Assembly: GCA_023423415.1 (NCBI GenBank)
Contig: JAFAFP010000044.1
Coordinates: 1-25,069 of the forward strand
Origin: Pseudomonadota bacterium
Lineage (GTDB): Bacteria > Pseudomonadota > Alphaproteobacteria > Rhizobiales > Xanthobacteraceae
DNA length: 25,069 nucleotides
Direction of reading: 5' to 3'
The notes beneath the pieces are model-generated. The model did not search any database. It saw only the letters and a program-made list of their open reading frames with translations, and was not told where the DNA came from. The first letter of the stretch is position 1, and each line of letters opens with the position of its first letter. Of the stretch, positions 7,267 to 15,268 are shown one piece after another. Position numbers and translations under genes: made by a program.

Positions 7267-9753
7267 ATGAGATTGATGCTGCGCTTTTTCGGCTTCCTGT
7301 TCGCGGTCGGAACCATCCTGTTTCTGGTGGGGGTCGCCGGCGTCGCGGGCATGATGTGGCATTACTCGAAGGACCTGCCGGATTACTCCCAGCTTCAGGA
7401 TTACGAGCCGCCGGTGATGACGCGGGTGCATGCGACCGACGGGTCGCTGGTCGCCGAATATGCGCGCGAGCGCCGGCTTTATCTTCCGATCCAGGCGGTG
7501 CCGAAGAGGGTCATCCATGCCTTCCTCTCGGCCGAGGACAAGAACTTCTACGAGCATGGCGGTCTCGATTTCAACGGCATTGCCAGGGCCGGCGCGCTGT
7601 TCATCCAGAACTACGGCTCCAATCGCCGCCCCCAGGGCGCCTCCACGATCACACAACAGGTTGCGAAGAACTTCCTGTTGACCAACGAGGTATCGTTTAC
7701 GCGTAAAATCAAGGAAGCGTTGCTCGCAATGAAGATCGAGCGCGCGTACACGAAGGACAAGATCCTCGAACTGTATCTCAACGAAATCTATCTCGGTTTT
7801 TCGGCTTACGGCATCGCCGCCGCCTCGCTGCTTTATTTCGACAAGTCGGTGCATGAACTGACAGTTGCGGAAGCGGCTTATCTCGCCGCGCTTCCCAAAG
7901 CGCCGTCGTCTCTGCATCCATTCCGCCAACGCGAGCGCGCGACCGAGCGGCGCAACTATGTGATCGATCGTATGGTCGAGAATGGCTACGTGAAGGCGGA
8001 GGAGGGCGAGAAGGCGAAGAGGGAGCCGCTCGCCGTTACCGCGCGGCCGACTGGATCGCACATTTTCGCCGCTGAGTATTTCGCCGAGGAAGTCCGACGC
8101 GAGATTTATGACCGATATGGCGAGAAGAAGCTGTACGAAGGCGGTCTCTCGGTCCGCACGACGCTCGATCCGAAATTGCAGGCGCACGCACGCAAGGTTC
8201 TGGCCGACGCTCTCACCAAGTACGACGAGAACCACGGTTATCGCGGCCCTGTCCAGAAGCTCGATATCACCGGCGATTGGGGCGTGAAGCTCGCCGACGT
8301 GAAGGCCCTGTCCGATATCGGTTGGAAAATGGCAGTGGTGCTTGAAACCTCCGACCAATCCGCGCGCATTGGCTTTCAGCCGCCGCGGGAGCCGGGCGGG
8401 GCGGTCGTTCGCGAGCGACGAGTCGGAATTGTTCCGATGGAAGGCGTCAAGTGGGCGAAAGCAGCGTCTGGTCCAGGCCGTGGTCGGGCTCCGACCAAGG
8501 TCGGGCAGGTCCTTGAGCCGGGCGATGTGATCTATGTCGAACCGCTCGCTTCTAAGGACGCTCAACAGGACCAGAACGCGCAATATCGTCTGCGGCAGGT
8601 TCCGGAAATCAGTGGCGCCATCACGGTCATGGATCCCTGGACCGGCCGCGTACTGGCGCTGGTTGGCGGCTTCTCGTTCGATCAGAGTCAGTTCAATCGG
8701 GCGACGCAGGCGCTGCGACAGCCGGGATCCTCGTTCAAGCCCTTCGTCTATGCTGCAGCGCTCGACAATGGCTACACTCCATCGACCGTGGTGATGGACT
8801 CCCCGATCGCGATTGATCAGGGGCCAGGCATGGGCGTGTGGTCGCCTCAGAACTACTCCGCTGGCAAATTTTACGGCCCGCAAACGCTTCGCTTCGGTAT
8901 CGAGCATTCGCGTAACGTCATGACGGTCAGGCTTGCACAGGACGTTGGCATGCCGCTGATCGCCGAATATTCGAAGCGCTTCGGCGTCTATGACGATTTG
9001 CCGCCGTATCTCTCCTTCGCTTTGGGCGCAGGCGAAACAACGACATTGCGTATGACTGCGGCTTATTCAATGTTCGCCAATGGCGGTCGTCGTATCAAGC
9101 CGACGCTGATCGACCGCATCCAGGATCGTTACGGCCACACCATCTACAAGCACGATCAGCGCGAATGCCGTGGCTGTGACGCGGATCGTTGGTCGAACCA
9201 GCCAGAACCGACGCTGGTCGACAAGCGCGAGCAGGTGATCGATCCAATGACCGCCTACCAGATCACCTCGATGATGGAAGGGGTGGTTCAGCGCGGTACG
9301 GCGACGACCGTCCGTGAGGTTGGCAAGCCTGTCGCCGGCAAGACCGGTACCACCAATGACGAAAAGGACGCCTGGTTCGTGGGCTTTTCGCCTGACCTCG
9401 CCGTTGGCGTTTATTTGGGCTTCGACAAGCCCAAATCGATGGGGCGTGGATCGACGGGTGGCCAGTTGGCTGCGCCGGTCGTTCGGGATTTTCTGAAAGT
9501 GGCGCTTGCCGATAAACCGGCCGTCCCGTTCCGTGTGCCGGCCGGGATCAAACTGATCCGCATTGATCCAAAGAGTGGTATGCGCGCTGGCCCAGGCTCC
9601 GAGCGTGTCATCCTTGAGGCCTTCAAGCCGGGCACAGCGCCGCCTGATTCCTATTCGGTGGTTGGCTATTCGGATGGGGACGGAAACAGCTACAATTCCG
9701 CTCCATCCGACACCGACCGTTTCATCCGGTCCGGTACGGGCGGACTCTACTGA
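7267..9753 (+). CDS. mrcA: Penicillin-binding protein 1A, bifunctional transglycosylase/transpeptidase
   Basis: This class A PBP polymerises lipid II into glycan strands and cross-links their peptides on the periplasmic side of the inner membrane. The 828-residue product has an N-terminal membrane anchor (residues about 8-30). The GT51 transglycosylase domain follows, with catalytic Glu90 in SAEDKNFYEHGG and the RRPQGASTITQQ motif. An OB-like insert follows at roughly 300-440. The transpeptidase domain has all three motifs: Ser488 in SSFK, SRN at 548-550 and KTGTT at 692-696. The length is normal for the family. The ATG at 7267 is directly before the membrane anchor, although its ribosome binding site is weak. 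It sits between an amidase and a sulfatase-fold enzyme on the same strand. Confidence 0.96.
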   Translation: MRLMLRFFGFLFAVGTILFLVGVAGVAGMMWHYSKDLPDYSQLQDYEPPVMTRVHATDGSLVAEYARERRLYLPIQAVPKRVIHAFLSAEDKNFYEHGGLDFNGIARAGALFIQNYGSNRRPQGASTITQQVAKNFLLTNEVSFTRKIKEALLAMKIERAYTKDKILELYLNEIYLGFSAYGIAAASLLYFDKSVHELTVAEAAYLAALPKAPSSLHPFRQRERATERRNYVIDRMVENGYVKAEEGEKAKREPLAVTARPTGSHIFAAEYFAEEVRREIYDRYGEKKLYEGGLSVRTTLDPKLQAHARKVLADALTKYDENHGYRGPVQKLDITGDWGVKLADVKALSDIGWKMAVVLETSDQSARIGFQPPREPGGAVVRERRVGIVPMEGVKWAKAASGPGRGRAPTKVGQVLEPGDVIYVEPLASKDAQQDQNAQYRLRQVPEISGAITVMDPWTGRVLALVGGFSFDQSQFNRATQALRQPGSSFKPFVYAAALDNGYTPSTVVMDSPIAIDQGPGMGVWSPQNYSAGKFYGPQTLRFGIEHSRNVMTVRLAQDVGMPLIAEYSKRFGVYDDLPPYLSFALGAGETTTLRMTAAYSMFANGGRRIKPTLIDRIQDRYGHTIYKHDQRECRGCDADRWSNQPEPTLVDKREQVIDPMTAYQITSMMEGVVQRGTATTVREVGKPVAGKTGTTNDEKDAWFVGFSPDLAVGVYLGFDKPKSMGRGSTGGQLAAPVVRDFLKVALADKPAVPFRVPAGIKLIRIDPKSGMRAGPGSERVILEAFKPGTAPPDSYSVVGYSDGDGNSYNSAPSDTDRFIRSGTGGLY

Positions 9754-9768
9754 CGCGGTCATCGCGGC

Positions 9769-9797
9769 GCAGTTGACGCATCGCAAGCGTCAACTGC
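9769..9797 (+). terminator. Perfect 11-bp hairpin after the PBP1A gene (possible terminator or 3' stabiliser)
   Basis: GCAGTTGACGC and GCGTCAACTGC form a perfect 11-bp stem with a seven-base loop, starting 16 bases after the mrcA stop. No T-tract follows at once; the first T-rich stretch is about 20 bases further on. It may therefore act as a 3' end stabiliser, a Rho-assisted terminator or an operator rather than a classical terminator. Confidence 0.5.
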
Positions 9798-9928
9798 ACA
9801 GGGGATCGCAACGGCGTTTTCCTGCGCCTCATGGACAAATCTTTAACCTTAATCTTTCACCACAGTTTTATGACAGGCTGGCCTCGCCCGGAGCGTGGGC
9901 CTTAGACATCTCCAGTTGAGGAGGTGCC

Positions 9929-11611
9929 ATGACACGTCTTGCACGATGGTTGAGCGATGGCCGTGTCTGGCTGGTGCTCAGTATTGTTGGTACGGGCATT
10001 ATTGCCGTGCTCGAACAGGATGTCGCATCGCTTCCGTTTTTGGCGTGCGTATTTGCGGCTATTTTTCTCGCCGTTCTGTTGGTGACGCGCCGCGTCGTTT
10101 TCTCCTTCGCGGCGAGTTGGTCTGTGATTGCGATCTTGACCGCCATATCGCTCGCGAAGCGACAGTTCACCGGAATGGTGTTGCACGCGTTCGATGCGTA
10201 TTTCTATCAGCGCAATTTTGCCGTCGTCGGTTTCCTGCTTGAATCCTACCTTTGGCCGATTGTTCTTTGCATGCTGCTGCTGCTGCTTGCGGTGGCCCTA
10301 TGTGCAGTCATCTATCGGGCGACACCACGCACAACGCTCTCTCGCGCTCAAATCGGAGCGATGCTGCTGGTGGTTCCTCCCGCCATCTACCTGAGTTACC
10401 CGGCCGAAGCGCATCAGGAGAGCTATTATTCCCGGTTCCACATCGCTTCATCGCTCTTCGCATCGCTGAAAGATACCCGCATTCTGTTCAGCGCGCCGGA
10501 ATTCCAGAAGCGGCTGTCGGAGCTCTCGTACACGGATACGTTTTCGGGGCATCCGATTTGCGACAGCAATACGCCGCGCAGCGATGTTGTCGTCGTCCTT
10601 ATGGAATCGGCGATGCCACCAGGTACTTATCCAGAATTGAAGGCGCCGGCCTCGCTGCAGGAATCCTTTGCCGGATCAGATGGCCGCGTCCGTCCGTTGC
10701 GAGTCGAGACGTATGCCGGTGGCACCTGGATCAGCACGGTGACCATGTTGACGGGGCTTCCGACAACCGCATTCGGCTGGTTGCGCCCCTATCTCACACT
10801 GTTTCTTCATGGCCGTACGCATCATTCGCTTGCGACCTTGCTGAAAGCCTGTGGCTACAAGACCGCGGCGATCTCCCCGATGCCCTATATGTTTGTCAAC
10901 GAGGGGCCGTTCATGTCCTCCATTGGGATTGATGACTTTCTCGACTGGAATGCGATCGGCGCTGCATCGAAGCACGAACGCGACGACGTGTATTTCAATG
11001 CGGCCTATGATTACATCGCGAAGCATCGCGAGACCGATGGCCGCCCGCTCTTTTTGTTCGTGACAACAATGGGCCCGCATGGGCCGTTCGACTATCAACT
11101 TGATCCCGGTGCAAAGGTGGAAGGAGCGCCATCCGGGAACGGGGCCGAGCTGGATGAATATCTTCGCCGTCTGATCATGCAGCGGCAGGATTTCCGCCGC
11201 TTCACCGGACGGCTCGCCGACGAGGGCAGGGGGCGTCCAACGATTGTCGCCGAATTTGGCGATCATCAGCCCTCTATTACGCGGGAACTGGCCGAGCGCG
11301 ACAATGCCGATGCCATCGCGCAATGGTCTTCGAAGGCGTATCTCACCTACTATAACATCACTCCGATCAACACGACCTTGCGCAAGCCGCTGCCCGACTT
11401 TCCGGTACTCGATCTTTCGCTCCTAGCGGCTACCATGCTCGATGTTGCCGGCCTGCCGCGCGACGACGTCTTCGATGCGCTGCTGGCACTGCGTGACCGT
11501 TGCAAGGGCGCCTTTGCGCTCTGTCCAGATACCGGACATGTCGAGCGACACCTGAAAGCACTTTCGAATGCCGGGTTCCTCCGGCTCGAGGCGCCGGAAA
11601 AGGCACTGTGA
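9929..11611 (+). CDS. LtaS/OpgB-like membrane sulfatase-fold transferase
   Basis: The 560-residue product has about five transmembrane segments in residues 11-157, then a periplasmic alkaline-phosphatase/sulfatase-fold domain. The metal site typical of lipid-headgroup transferases is visible: Glu226 (VVVLMESAMP), the likely nucleophile Thr266 (AGGTWISTVTMLTG), and Asp445-His446 (AEFGDHQP). The family includes lipoteichoic acid synthase, glucan phosphoglycerol transferase and phosphoethanolamine transferases, which move a phospholipid headgroup onto a glycan or lipid. In a Gram-negative rhizobial cell, modification of periplasmic glucan or lipopolysaccharide is the likeliest job, but the acceptor cannot be told from sequence. 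GAGGAGG precedes the ATG at good spacing. It lies between mrcA and prfB, with gaps of 175 and 89 bases, so it may have its own promoter. Confidence 0.85.
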   Translation: MTRLARWLSDGRVWLVLSIVGTGIIAVLEQDVASLPFLACVFAAIFLAVLLVTRRVVFSFAASWSVIAILTAISLAKRQFTGMVLHAFDAYFYQRNFAVVGFLLESYLWPIVLCMLLLLLAVALCAVIYRATPRTTLSRAQIGAMLLVVPPAIYLSYPAEAHQESYYSRFHIASSLFASLKDTRILFSAPEFQKRLSELSYTDTFSGHPICDSNTPRSDVVVVLMESAMPPGTYPELKAPASLQESFAGSDGRVRPLRVETYAGGTWISTVTMLTGLPTTAFGWLRPYLTLFLHGRTHHSLATLLKACGYKTAAISPMPYMFVNEGPFMSSIGIDDFLDWNAIGAASKHERDDVYFNAAYDYIAKHRETDGRPLFLFVTTMGPHGPFDYQLDPGAKVEGAPSGNGAELDEYLRRLIMQRQDFRRFTGRLADEGRGRPTIVAEFGDHQPSITRELAERDNADAIAQWSSKAYLTYYNITPINTTLRKPLPDFPVLDLSLLAATMLDVAGLPRDDVFDALLALRDRCKGAFALCPDTGHVERHLKALSNAGFLRLEAPEKAL

Positions 11612-11700
11612 AACGGCTTGGGTGTTGAGGGGAGAACCAGACGGTTGCGCGGAAGAACGACAATCGCTAAATGCGGCGGACAGAATCTGGACGGCCCGGA

Positions 11701-12832
11701 ATGCGCGCGGAAACTGAAGCACTCGTAGAAGATATCAAGCGGTCGGTCGGGCTGCTGAGGAGGCATCTTTGACTTCGATGCATCCAACGCCCGTCTTGCC
11801 GAACTGAATGCGCTCGCCGAAGACCCATCCCTCTGGGATGATCCGCAGCGCGCCTCCAAGGTGATGCAGGAGCGCACCGCGCTCGAAGACCAGCTCAGTG
11901 CGATCGCCCGGATCCAGCAGGAACTCGATGACAATATCGAACTGATAGAACTCGGCGAAGCCGAGAAGGATCAATCCGTCATTGTGGATGCCGAACAGGC
12001 GTTGCAGCAACTCAAGAGCGAAGCCGCTCGCCGGGAGCTGGAAGCGCTGTTGTCGGGCGAAGCCGATTCCAACGATACCTTCCTTGAAGTGCATGCCGGC
12101 GCGGGGGGCACCGAGAGTCAGGACTGGGCCAGCATGCTGATGCGCATGTTCGTGCGCTGGGCCGAGCAGCACAAATACAAGGTCGAGTATCTCGAAGAAT
12201 CCCCCGGCGAAGAAGCGGGTATCAAATCGGCGACGGTGAAGGTCAGTGGCCGCAACGCCTATGGCTGGTTGAAATCGGAAAACGGGGTGCATCGGCTGGT
12301 TCGCATTTCGCCGTTCGATTCCAATGCGCGTCGGCATACGTCATTTGCCAGCGTCACCGTTTATCCCGTCATCGACGACCGGATCGAGATTGAGATCGAT
12401 GAATCTCAGGTTCGCATCGATACGTTACGCGCGAGCGGCGCCGGCGGACAGCACGTCAATAAGACGGAATCGGCGATCCGTATGACACACATTCCGACCA
12501 ACATCGTTGTGTATTGTCAGAATGACCGCTCGCAGCATCGTAATCGTGCACAGGCGTGGGATATGCTGCGCGCGCGCTTATACGAGCGCGAACTAAAAAT
12601 CCGAGAGGAGAAGGCGGCCGCGGACAATGCCGCCAAGACCGATATCGGATGGGGGCATCAGATCCGATCTTATGTCTTGCAGCCGTATCAGATGGTGAAG
12701 GATCTTCGTACCGGCGTGTCGACCTCAGATACAGGCGGTGTCCTCGACGGAGACATCGATCAATTCATGGCCGCGGCCCTGGCGCAAAAGGCGTTTGGCG
12801 GTGGACCCGAAGACGTTGAAGATGTTGATTAA
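11701..12832 (+). CDS. prfB: Peptide chain release factor 2 (programmed +1 frameshift)
   Basis: RF2 ends translation at UGA and UAA. The first frame runs from the ATG at 11701 for 23 codons to a TGA at 11770. Skipping T11770 joins it to the frame that starts GAC at 11771 and runs to 12832, giving 376 residues. The product carries the codon-recognition SPF at about 203-205 and the catalytic GGQ at about 248-250 (GAGGQHVNKT), only two residues off the E. coli numbering. The product read from the second frame alone, beginning at the ATG at 11861, would lack the first 53 residues and is not the real start. Expression is autoregulated: low RF2 favours the shift and makes more RF2. It lies 89 bases after the sulfatase-fold gene. 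Confidence 0.95.
11758..11773 (+). promoter_or_regulatory. Programmed +1 frameshift site of prfB
   Basis: An internal Shine-Dalgarno AGGAGG (11758-11763) lies exactly three bases before CTT TGA C. This is the same order and spacing as the E. coli site. The slippery CTT is followed by the in-frame stop TGA in the poor context TGAC. The protein frame continues correctly only after a +1 shift. Confidence 0.95.
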
Positions 12833-12877
12833 ACGCGTCGTCGATTTCGTTGATTGAACTCTGCTAGAACTGCGTCA

Positions 12878-12935
12878 CCGGGATGGCCGAGTGGGGCATT
12901 GCCTCACTGATGCTGCCCCTGGAGGCACATCCCGG
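12878..12935 (+). ncRNA. Compact foldable element, possible small structured RNA
   Basis: This lies 45 bases after prfB. A perfect outer stem pairs CCGGGATG (12878-12885) with CATCCCGG (12928-12935). Inside, AGTGGGGC (12890-12897) pairs with GCCTCACT (12901-12908) around ATT, with one G-T pair. TGCC (12914-12917) pairs with GGCA (12924-12927). Together these make a three-way junction. Alternative pairings also exist: GGGGCA with TGCCCC, and TGCCTC with GAGGCA, which would cross each other. No Rfam class is recognised, and no T-tract follows directly. It could be a small RNA, an unusual terminator or a palindromic repeat, and the strand is uncertain. Confidence 0.4.
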
Positions 12936-13083
12936 CAAGCCGTCCGTGTGTTTTAGCCGCTACGCAGCAGACCGAACGAGTTCGTCAGCGATCATTGCGG
13001 CCAACTCTGCCGGTGGTTCCATCACAACCTCCGCGCTCGTCACGTTAACACGGGCAGACTGAATCATCTGATACAGAAGTCAA

Positions 13084-13103
13084 GCGCAAACGTTGCTTTG
13101 CGC
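13084..13103. terminator. Hairpin in the convergent region, possible weak bidirectional terminator
   Basis: GCGCAAA and TTTGCGC form a perfect 7-bp stem around a six-base loop, 35 bases past the end of the M23 gene (minus strand). Neither side has a clear T-tract, so its terminator role is tentative. Confidence 0.4.
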
Positions 13104-13137
13104 AGAACGCTTCGTGTGCCGTGATGCGATGGAACTT

Positions 13138-14529
13138 CTAGTGTAATCCGAGACGACTGCCGGCGCGCAGATATTTCTGCGGATCGACTGCGTCGCCATC
13201 GACGCGAGTTTCGTAATGCAGATGGGGCCCCGTTGAACGGCCAGTCGAACCGAGTTTGCCAATCATCTGTCCAATCCGAACGCTCTGTCCGACTTTCACG
13301 TCGATTGAAGAGAGATGCGCGTAACGCGTTGCAAGGCCGTTGCTGTGCTCGACTTCGATCATCTTCCCGTAGCCGCCGTTCACGCCTGCAAAAGTCACTT
13401 TTCCATTTGCGGTGACGTGAACCAGATCGCCGGTATCGCCGCGCATATCGAGACCGGTGTGCATCGCCGGCGAGCGCAGAAACGGGTCCATCCGCATACC
13501 GAAACCAGACGACGTATCCATCGCGCCGTTGACGGGTTTGCGAAGAGGGACGTCATTGATGGTGCGCGTCAGACGGTCGACCTGTGCGCGAGAGACGTGA
13601 ATACGATAAAGCTGACGCTCGAATGACTTGTCATCTGCGGCGAGGTTCGCCGGCACGTAAGGCCCACCTACGCCCGCCGGGGGAGTTGAAGGTCCTTTGC
13701 CGGGATTGATTCCAATATCGGCAAGGGCGCCACGGATTCTCTTTGCTTTGGAATCGTAATTTTCTTCGAGTGCGTTCAGCGCGTTCAACTGCTTTGCTTC
13801 AAGCTTCGCAAGTGAATCCTGGATGCGTACCAGTGTGCTCTCGACGCCGCTGCGAGCTTTGGCCGAATTGCGCCAGGGGAGGAGCGACCGTGCTTCCCGT
13901 TCGCCGGATGCATTGGCCGCGTCGTCCATCGGCGACGGTTTGAGATACGAGCCGCGCTGCAGCTCCTTTGCCTTTGTGGATTTCGGGATTGAACCGGTCA
14001 CCGTCGTGTCGGGGAAAGATCCGAGCGTTGCGGCGCGTTGCTCCAGAACCGACTGCTTCCGGATCGCCTGGTCCAGCTTCTGCTCGAACTGTTCCTGGTC
14101 GATCAATTGCCGGCTGGCGATGCGGTCGACCTGCGCGCGCAATTCAGCGATCCGATCCTCATAGGCAAATTGCATCTCGGCTTGGCGGGCAATGAGGCGC
14201 TTGAGGACATCATCGTGAAAAGCAAAGTAGGTACCGGTCAGGATCGACCATCCCGCCATGACCACAAGGCCGCCGACAACGATCCAGAATGCCACCGGTC
14301 CCAGCCGAACCTGACGGCGACCGTGAACTAGCGTGTAGTCGTTGCCGGCATGTTTGCGCTTGATGGGCTGGGCCTGAACCGCCCGCTGCGGCCGGGGAGG
14401 CTGCGGGGCCGCCGTGTGCTGCTGCGGGTGGCGATGATGAGCGTTCTGATACTCGTAGGCCCAGGCATCCTGAGGCTGCGCCGGATAGTGGTGAGACCGG
14501 TGGGAATGGGGTGTGGACCGATACGACAT
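13138..14529 (-). CDS. Membrane-anchored M23 (LytM-type) metallopeptidase with coiled coil
   Basis: M23 peptidases are zinc enzymes that cut peptidoglycan cross-links. The 463-residue product has a His/Gln/Pro-rich cytoplasmic N-terminus, one transmembrane segment near residues 77-100, and a long helical coiled-coil region from about 105-165 and again about 225-260. The C-terminal M23 domain shows the zinc and catalytic residues His357 and Asp361 (HTGLD), His436 and His438 (PHLHYE). All are present, so it should be catalytically active rather than a degenerate activator. The layout matches RgsM-type peptidases tied to polar growth in Rhizobiales; that link is inference from architecture. It lies 101 bases after bcp on the same strand and may be co-transcribed. 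The ribosome binding site is weak and sits in a hairpin. Confidence 0.92.
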   Translation of the reverse strand: MSYRSTPHSHRSHHYPAQPQDAWAYEYQNAHHRHPQQHTAAPQPPRPQRAVQAQPIKRKHAGNDYTLVHGRRQVRLGPVAFWIVVGGLVVMAGWSILTGTYFAFHDDVLKRLIARQAEMQFAYEDRIAELRAQVDRIASRQLIDQEQFEQKLDQAIRKQSVLEQRAATLGSFPDTTVTGSIPKSTKAKELQRGSYLKPSPMDDAANASGEREARSLLPWRNSAKARSGVESTLVRIQDSLAKLEAKQLNALNALEENYDSKAKRIRGALADIGINPGKGPSTPPAGVGGPYVPANLAADDKSFERQLYRIHVSRAQVDRLTRTINDVPLRKPVNGAMDTSSGFGMRMDPFLRSPAMHTGLDMRGDTGDLVHVTANGKVTFAGVNGGYGKMIEVEHSNGLATRYAHLSSIDVKVGQSVRIGQMIGKLGSTGRSTGPHLHYETRVDGDAVDPQKYLRAGSRLGLH

Positions 14530-14535
14530 GAAATT

Positions 14536-14560
14536 GCCCGCCAGACTCCGTCGGGCGGGC
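14536..14560 (-). promoter_or_regulatory. Hairpin directly upstream of the M23 start codon
   Basis: GCCCGCC and GGCGGGC form a perfect 7-bp GC-only stem with an 11-base loop, ending six bases before the M23 ATG. The only purine-rich candidates for ribosome binding are GGAG, which lies in the loop, and GGCGGG, which lies in the stem. The structure may limit or gate translation, or end part of the upstream bcp transcription. No T-tract is present. Confidence 0.45.
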
Positions 14561-14630
14561 CGACGCTGAAGACAGCGTCAATTTCGGCTCTGTATAGTTA
14601 ATTTTCCGCGAATGATTGGGTGCTAAGGCT

Positions 14631-15101
14631 CTATAATGCCTTCGCTGTTTCCAGGACTTCCTCCGCATGACCGGGCACTTTGACCTTTGGCCAGATCTTG
14701 GCGATTCGTCCGTCCTGGCCGATGAGGAAAGTCGTGCGGTTCACGCCCATGTATTTCTTTCCGAACATCGTTTTCTCGCCCCACACGCCATAGGCATCGA
14801 GCATGGCGTGACTTTCGTCCGAGCCGAGGGCGACGCTGAGGTCGTGCTTGTTGCGGAACCGGTCGAGCGCGCGAACCGGGTCGGCCGAAACCCCAAGAAC
14901 GGTCGCGCCGGCCTTTTCGAAGGCCTTGCCGAGTCGCGAAAAATCGATCGCTTCCTGGGTGCAGCCAGGCGTATCCGCCTTGGGATAGAAATAGAGGACG
15001 AGCTTGCGTCCCTTGAAGTCGGCCAGCGAAATAGTGCGGCCGCCATCGCCGGGCAGGGAAAAGGCCGGAGCCTTGCTGCCTTCGGCCAGTGTCTTACTCA
15101 T
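14631..15101 (-). CDS. bcp: Thioredoxin-dependent peroxiredoxin, Bcp/PrxQ family
   Basis: This cytoplasmic enzyme reduces hydrogen peroxide and organic hydroperoxides using thiols. The 156-residue product is normal in size. It has the family fold with GSKAPAFSLPGDGG near the start, LVLYFYPKADTPGCT at residues 35-48 and GVSADP in the middle. The peroxidatic Cys is Cys47 in TPGCT. The resolving Cys found five residues later in E. coli Bcp is replaced (TPGCTQEAID), so this looks like a 1-Cys-type member. I chose the ATG at 15101 because GGAAGG lies three bases upstream; the longer frame has no protein character before it. It is divergent from the DUF3971 gene across 167 bases and lies upstream of the M23 gene. 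Confidence 0.94.
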   Translation of the reverse strand: MSKTLAEGSKAPAFSLPGDGGRTISLADFKGRKLVLYFYPKADTPGCTQEAIDFSRLGKAFEKAGATVLGVSADPVRALDRFRNKHDLSVALGSDESHAMLDAYGVWGEKTMFGKKYMGVNRTTFLIGQDGRIAKIWPKVKVPGHAEEVLETAKAL

Positions 15102-15175
15102 ATGCCTTCCTTTCGTCGCTTTCAGCGGGTCAACCTGCCGCTTCGGTCCGGCCTTTGGGCGAAGGCGGGCAGGCA

Positions 15176-15192
15176 GACTGGGATGCCCAGTC
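15176..15192. repeat. Perfect palindrome between divergent bcp and DUF3971 genes
   Basis: GACTGGG and CCCAGTC flank ATG as a 7-bp inverted repeat. It lies in the divergent promoter region, so it could be an operator or an RNA hairpin. A further ACTGG occurs at about 15216-15220. No regulator can be named. Confidence 0.35.
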
Positions 15193-15268
15193 ACTACCGG
15201 ATTCAGGTCAACCAGACTGGCGACGTTACAGGCGCCGGTCACACGGACAAGGGGATGTCCGACCGGGC

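Larger units (their letters stand above)
12833..13137. other. 305-base convergent gap between prfB and the M23 peptidase gene
   Basis: It holds the foldable element at 12878-12935 and a hairpin at 13084-13103. Between them on the minus strand (12960-13067) is a 35-codon open frame starting MIQSARVNVT and ending VRSAA. I see no ribosome binding site for this frame and no family match, so it may be chance or a gene remnant. Confidence 0.5.

Noticed and set aside
9838..9860. TTAACC/TTAATC as a CtrA site before the sulfatase-fold gene
   Set aside because: The two half-sites are separated by too few bases for the usual TTAA-N7-TTAA arrangement.
12876..12940. tRNA-Ser-like start (GATGGCCGAGTGG) downstream of prfB
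   Set aside because: The first bases resemble a serine tRNA D-arm, but there is no anticodon arm, no T-arm and only 58 bases between the closing strands. It is not a tRNA gene.
15089..15268. Extended start for the DUF3971 protein at 15089, and for bcp at 15419
   Set aside because: These frames overlap each other across the divergent promoter region and lack coding character. Good starts exist at 15269 and 15101.
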